Below, piece after piece: positions 60,801-64,000 of a stretch of DNA of 64,000 nt; the stretch's first letter is position 1; the number at the start of each line of letters is the position of its first letter. The notes beneath the pieces were generated by a model. It saw nothing but the letters and a program-made list of their open reading frames with translations, searched no databases and was not told where the DNA came from. This stretch comes from Paenibacillus athensensis (lineage in GTDB: Bacteria; Bacillota; Bacilli; Paenibacillales; NBRC-103111). The stretch covers positions 186,001-250,000 of the forward strand of contig NZ_MYFO02000015.1 of assembly GCF_004514475.2 (NCBI RefSeq), read 5' to 3'. The translations under genes and the position numbers were made by a program.

Positions 60801-62873
60801 ATGCTGCAAGCCTTGCAAGCCATCGAAGCTTACCGCAGCGGAGCGGACGGAACGGCCGGGACCGAGCGCCCGGCCTGGCTGGAGCTGCTCGTCTCGGCCG
60901 AGGAGCGGATTGTCAATCTGGAGCGCATCCGCTCGATGCGCGAGCTGGCGCTGGCCAATCCGGTGCTGGACTACGTGGAGCGCACGCTGCGCGTGCTGGA
61001 CGGGCTGGACCTGTCGTTCTGGATCCGGGAGCTGATCGAGGAAGCGCTCGCCTGGTCGGAAACGGCCAAGGGCGGCACGGTGCGCGAACGGCTCGGCTGG
61101 CAGGAAGCCGGGATCAATCTGCTCGCGCACAACGTCGGCTCGGCCGAGCTCTACCGCCGCCACCAGGCGCGGCGGCCGGACGCCAAGGCCGATCGCACGG
61201 CCGTCGTCGCGACATTGATCGCGACGCACGGCCTGATCGGCCAATACCTGCGCGGCGAGGTGCCCTTCGCCGCGAACGCCCCGCTTGCGCAGTTGTGCGC
61301 AAGCGGCCTGCTGTCGCCGCAGGAGCTGACCGACGTTCTGCTTCCGCTGAACGCCTGCATCATTGCGGCGATTAACCCGGACCTGTGGGCCTCCGTGCGC
61401 CCACAGGTCGAAGCCGCTGTCGCGAGCATCGCCAGCGGCCAAACGCCGCCGGCCGAGGGCATCGCCGGCCGGCTCAAGCGGCTGCGCGCCGGGGCGATTG
61501 CGCGCGGCGAAAGCTTTGCGGCGGAATGCGCGAAGCTCCCGGCAGGCTGGGAGCAGGCGCTGACGCCGCTGGCCGGCAAGACGCTGTGGTACGTCGAGCC
61601 GGCGCTGCAGGATTTTTCGCTGGAGCAGGTCGTCAAGGTGCTGCTGCTGGCGTTGCGCGCCGAGGGCGAGCAGCCGGTTGAGCATCTCAGCTTCGAGCGG
61701 CTGATGAACGCGATGTATTATGATTACCGGGGCGTCAAGAAAATCAACGTCTACAAAAAGCGGATCATCGAGCATTATTTGCGCGGGCTCAGTCTGGCGG
61801 ATATCGCGGCCGGCGCGCTGCCGGACAGTCCGCATCTGGCGCACGAGCTGGAGCGGGGAGCGGGCGATACGGCGTATTTCAGCTTTGCGTTTTCTCCCGC
61901 CGCCGAAAAGCTGATTGAATTTTGCATCGAAGCCGAAAAATCGCCCTTGTACGAAAAAGCGGTGCTGCTGCTGTTCGATTTGTTCGAACTGCGCCGGGAC
62001 GCTTACGACCGTTTTCATAATGAAGAGGATTATTTGGCGACCATGAATCAAAGCGCCGATTACAAAAAAATCATGCTCGCCTACATGACGGGCCGGCGGG
62101 TTGTCGATATCGGTCCTGGCGGCGGCGTGCTGCTGGACCTGATCGAAAGCGAATATCCCGACAAGGAGCCGATTGGCATCGACATCTCCGCGAATGTCAT
62201 TGAGGCGCTGGAGCGCAAAAAGCAGCGCGAAGGCCGGCGCTGGCAGGTGCTCAAGGGCGATGCGCTGAATCTCAAGGAATATGTCGCGCCGGGCAGCATC
62301 GACACGGTCATTTTTTCGTCGATTTTGCACGAGCTGTATTCGTATATTCCGTTCAACGGGCGCAAATTCAACCACGAGACGGTGGCGGCGGCGCTGCAAA
62401 GCGCTTACGATGTGCTCGCGCCCGGCGGGCGGATCATCATTCGCGACGGCATCATGTCCGAGCCCAAGGAGCAGCTGCGGCTGATCCGCTTCCGCGATCC
62501 GCAAGATCTGGAGTGGCTGCGGCGGTACGCCGGGGATTTTACCGGGCGGCCGATCCGCTTTGAGCAGCTGGACGCGGCGACGGTGCGGCTGCCGATTAAC
62601 GATGCGATGGAATTTTTGTATACCTATACGTGGGGCGAAGAAGCTTATGTACATGAGGTGCAGGAGCAATTCGGTTATTTTACCCCGTCCGAATACGCGG
62701 CGTTCATCCGGCACACGCTGGGCGGCGAGGCGCGGCTGGTCGAAGCGAAGCATTTTTTGCAGGCGGGTTATACCGAAGCGCTTGCGCCGAAAATCGAGCT
62801 GCTGGACGATAGCGGCAACCCCGTGGCGCTGCCTGACAGCACGTGTCTGCTGGTGATTGAAAAGCCGCTGTAA
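60801..62873 (+). CDS. Class I SAM-dependent methyltransferase with long N-terminal helical domain
   Basis: A 690-residue protein; ATG 60801 has AAAAGGAGG six bases upstream. Residues 1-420 are helical with no motif I know. Residues about 430-640 are a Rossmann methyltransferase: VVDIGPGGGVLLDLIESEY (SAM loop), PIGIDISANVIEAL, and LAPGGRIIIRDGIM. The following genes are Nudix and isochorismatase family, so a nicotinamide/NAD link is plausible. Target unknown. Confidence 0.8.
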   Translation: MLQALQAIEAYRSGADGTAGTERPAWLELLVSAEERIVNLERIRSMRELALANPVLDYVERTLRVLDGLDLSFWIRELIEEALAWSETAKGGTVRERLGWQEAGINLLAHNVGSAELYRRHQARRPDAKADRTAVVATLIATHGLIGQYLRGEVPFAANAPLAQLCASGLLSPQELTDVLLPLNACIIAAINPDLWASVRPQVEAAVASIASGQTPPAEGIAGRLKRLRAGAIARGESFAAECAKLPAGWEQALTPLAGKTLWYVEPALQDFSLEQVVKVLLLALRAEGEQPVEHLSFERLMNAMYYDYRGVKKINVYKKRIIEHYLRGLSLADIAAGALPDSPHLAHELERGAGDTAYFSFAFSPAAEKLIEFCIEAEKSPLYEKAVLLLFDLFELRRDAYDRFHNEEDYLATMNQSADYKKIMLAYMTGRRVVDIGPGGGVLLDLIESEYPDKEPIGIDISANVIEALERKKQREGRRWQVLKGDALNLKEYVAPGSIDTVIFSSILHELYSYIPFNGRKFNHETVAAALQSAYDVLAPGGRIIIRDGIMSEPKEQLRLIRFRDPQDLEWLRRYAGDFTGRPIRFEQLDAATVRLPINDAMEFLYTYTWGEEAYVHEVQEQFGYFTPSEYAAFIRHTLGGEARLVEAKHFLQAGYTEALAPKIELLDDSGNPVALPDSTCLLVIEKPL

Positions 62874-62937
62874 ACGGACTGTAGCGAGGGCTTGAGCGCG
62901 GTTCTCCAGCCGTTTGTATCTTTTTGGAAAAAAAGAC

Positions 62938-62966
62938 TTGACAAATCCTATCTATATATTCATAAT
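62938..62966 (+). promoter_or_regulatory. Promoter of the Nudix gene
   Basis: TTGACA (62938-62943), 17-base spacer, CATAAT (62961-62966); an AAATTATCA site at 62968 and GACAATATTAAAA at 62981 follow and recur before the next gene. Confidence 0.65.
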
Positions 62967-63009
62967 GAAATTATCAAAACGACAATATTAAAAAGCGAGG
63001 GTGAAAGTC

Positions 63010-63780
63010 ATGGAGCCGGTTGAGCACGCAGGCAACTACACATCAGCCAAATACCGCACTCCGGACGGCGCTCCGGCGGATATCGTCATCTTCACGATTA
63101 CCTCGACGGAAAAGCAGGCTGGCAAAAAAGCGCTGCCGCACCGCGATCTCGAAGTGTTGCTCATTCAGCGAAAGGGCTGGCCGTTTGCCGGACAGTGGGC
63201 GCTACCCGGCGGTTTTTCCAAGGATAGCGAAACGATCTACGAGAGCGCCCGCCGTGAGCTGCAGGAGGAGACCGGGGTGGCCGACGTGCATCTGGAATAT
63301 TTTAACGTGTACAGCAAGCCTGGGCGCGACCCGCGCGGCTGGATCATCTCACATGCGTTTTTGGCGCTCGTAAATGAGGTTTATTTGACTGGGCGGCGGG
63401 CCGACGACGATGCGGCCGATGTCAAGCTGTTCAAGGTGGAGGAAGCGCTGGAGCTGGAGCTGGCGTTCGATCACGGCGAAATTTTGCGCGACGCGCTGGC
63501 CAAAATCCGCGAGAACATGCTGACGACGGCGATTGCGCGGGAATTTTTGCCCGAGGAATTTACGATCAGCGAGCTGTATCAGGTTATCCAGACGGTTGTG
63601 CCGGATTTTGAAGAGAGAAATTTTATCCGTAAAATTACGTCTACCCAAAGCCGCCGGGGGCTGATCGAGGAGGTGCGGGACGCGGCCGGTCGGCCCAAGC
63701 AGTCCAATCGCTACTCGCAGCGGGCTGCCCAGCTGTATCGGTTTACAGAGTATGTGCCTCAGCTGTCGATTTACAGCTAG
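63010..63780 (+). CDS. Nudix hydrolase with C-terminal winged-helix (NrtR-like)
   Basis: A 256-residue protein; ATG 63010 has GAGGGTG upstream. The Nudix box GGFSKDSETIYESARRELQ-EETGV is complete (G-x5-E-x7-REUxEExGU), so it may still hydrolyse. Residues 185-256 (PEEFTISELYQVIQTVVPDFEERNF ... R) form the winged helix of NrtR-type regulators that respond to ADP-ribose and control NAD genes. The next gene is isochorismatase/nicotinamidase-like, a usual target. Confidence 0.88.
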   Translation: MEPVEHAGNYTSAKYRTPDGAPADIVIFTITSTEKQAGKKALPHRDLEVLLIQRKGWPFAGQWALPGGFSKDSETIYESARRELQEETGVADVHLEYFNVYSKPGRDPRGWIISHAFLALVNEVYLTGRRADDDAADVKLFKVEEALELELAFDHGEILRDALAKIRENMLTTAIAREFLPEEFTISELYQVIQTVVPDFEERNFIRKITSTQSRRGLIEEVRDAAGRPKQSNRYSQRAAQLYRFTEYVPQLSIYS

Positions 63781-63813
63781 GCCTCTCTTTTCGTGGTTTG
63801 ATATTGTATTATT

Positions 63814-63836
63814 GATAATATTAAAATGATAATTTG
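63814..63836 (+). promoter_or_regulatory. Shared motif before the isochorismatase gene
   Basis: GATAATATTAAAAT followed by TGATAATTT (inverse of AAATTATCA) repeats the elements found before the Nudix gene, suggesting a common regulator, presumably the NrtR-like protein. Confidence 0.45.
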
Positions 63837-63852
63837 ATGGAGGCGATCTTGG

Positions 63853-64000
63853 ATGCAAGCTTTGATTGTGATTGATTATACGTTTGATTTTGTGCTCGGC
63901 GCGCTGCCTGTGGGCGAACCGGCGGTGGCCATCGGCCCGCGGCTGTGCGAGATTACACGTTCGTTCTTGCAGCTTGGCCATTGGGTGGTTATGGCGGTTG
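63853..64000 (+). CDS. Isochorismatase/nicotinamidase-family hydrolase, N-terminal part
   Basis: The gene runs out of the window. ATG 63853 has TGGAGGCG upstream. The first 49 residues (MQALIVIDYTFDFVLGALPV...) carry the family Asp in VIDYTFDF, the catalytic acid of the cysteine hydrolases. Together with the Nudix regulator it suggests nicotinamidase in NAD salvage; only the missing part could settle that. Confidence 0.82.
   Translation, partial: MQALIVIDYTFDFVLGALPVGEPAVAIGPRLCEITRSFLQLGHWVVMAV

Noticed and set aside
60369-62753. A 794-codon open frame antisense to the methyltransferase gene
   Set aside because: It has no family pattern, no ribosome site, and is explained by high GC at third positions of the sense gene; the same holds for long antisense frames at 15970-17976 and 3154-4755.

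Overview
The window reads as chromosomal DNA of a GC-rich, low-redundancy Firmicute of the Paenibacillaceae type (Paenibacillus or a close relative). The grounds are strong AGGAGG-type ribosome binding sites, use of GTG and TTG starts, spore/exosporium-type DUF4183 proteins, a CopA-CsoR-CopZ copper cassette, a Bacillus-like ter/yce stress operon, and high GC in coding DNA with AT-rich promoter pockets. Species assignment is inference; there is no rRNA here. The window begins inside an aldo/keto reductase gene and ends inside an isochorismatase-type gene.

Layout. 0-5 kb: a CheY-like regulator with a CheX-type phosphatase, a PH-domain protein and a membrane-anchored exported protein. 5-10.5 kb: an RNA-related island made of two overlapping WYL-domain regulator genes, divergent from a candidate Y RNA with a tRNA T-arm mimic, a Ro60/Rsr protein (TROVE plus vWA) and a polymerase-beta-type nucleotidyltransferase of the RlaP/YcgL kind. 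10.6-17 kb: a BtrH-like cysteine-protease-fold protein, a solute-binding protein and a GGDEF-EAL protein. 17-21 kb: a MoxR / DUF58 / transglutaminase-associated membrane protein operon. 21-22 kb: tRNA-Asp(GUC) directly followed by GluQRS, whose known substrate is tRNA-Asp. 22-30 kb: a dockerin-like secreted protein, a HAD phosphatase, an AlkD-like glycosylase, the copper cassette with two CsoR-type operators, and an SDR. 30-36 kb: desaturase, cold shock protein, a lone tyrosine recombinase flanked by direct repeats, a benzil-reductase-like SDR, MscL with a zinc ribbon, HisC.

36-49 kb is the largest functional block: TerB, three TerD paralogues, a TerD-TerA fusion, TerC, then a five-gene biosynthetic module (CitE-like aldolase, PRTase-TRSP, StiP/PELOTA, HAD, ATP-grasp), then XpaC-like and TelA-like proteins. 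A sequence matching an ECF sigma-W promoter precedes the first TerD gene. This is the Ter-dependent stress system predicted from comparative genomics to make a nucleoside-like metabolite; the product is not known to me.

49-64 kb: KptA RNA 2'-phosphotransferase overlapping a true TatD nuclease; a DUF3052-SRPBCC-ArsR operon under a promoter carrying a perfect 20-bp palindrome; a quinone reductase divergent from an HxlR regulator with 13-bp tandem iterons; an alkylation-repair cluster (AdaA, Ogt, AlkA with a 36-bp repeat inserted in frame); a small XRE regulator with a peptide deformylase; two DUF4183 proteins; an epimerase-like protein; and a probable NAD-related group (methyltransferase, Nudix with C-terminal winged helix, isochorismatase-type).

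The strongest candidates for under-described biology are the WYL/Y RNA/Rsr/RlaP island, the complete ter plus metabolite module under an apparent sigma-W promoter, and the second RNA-repair pair kptA-tatD.
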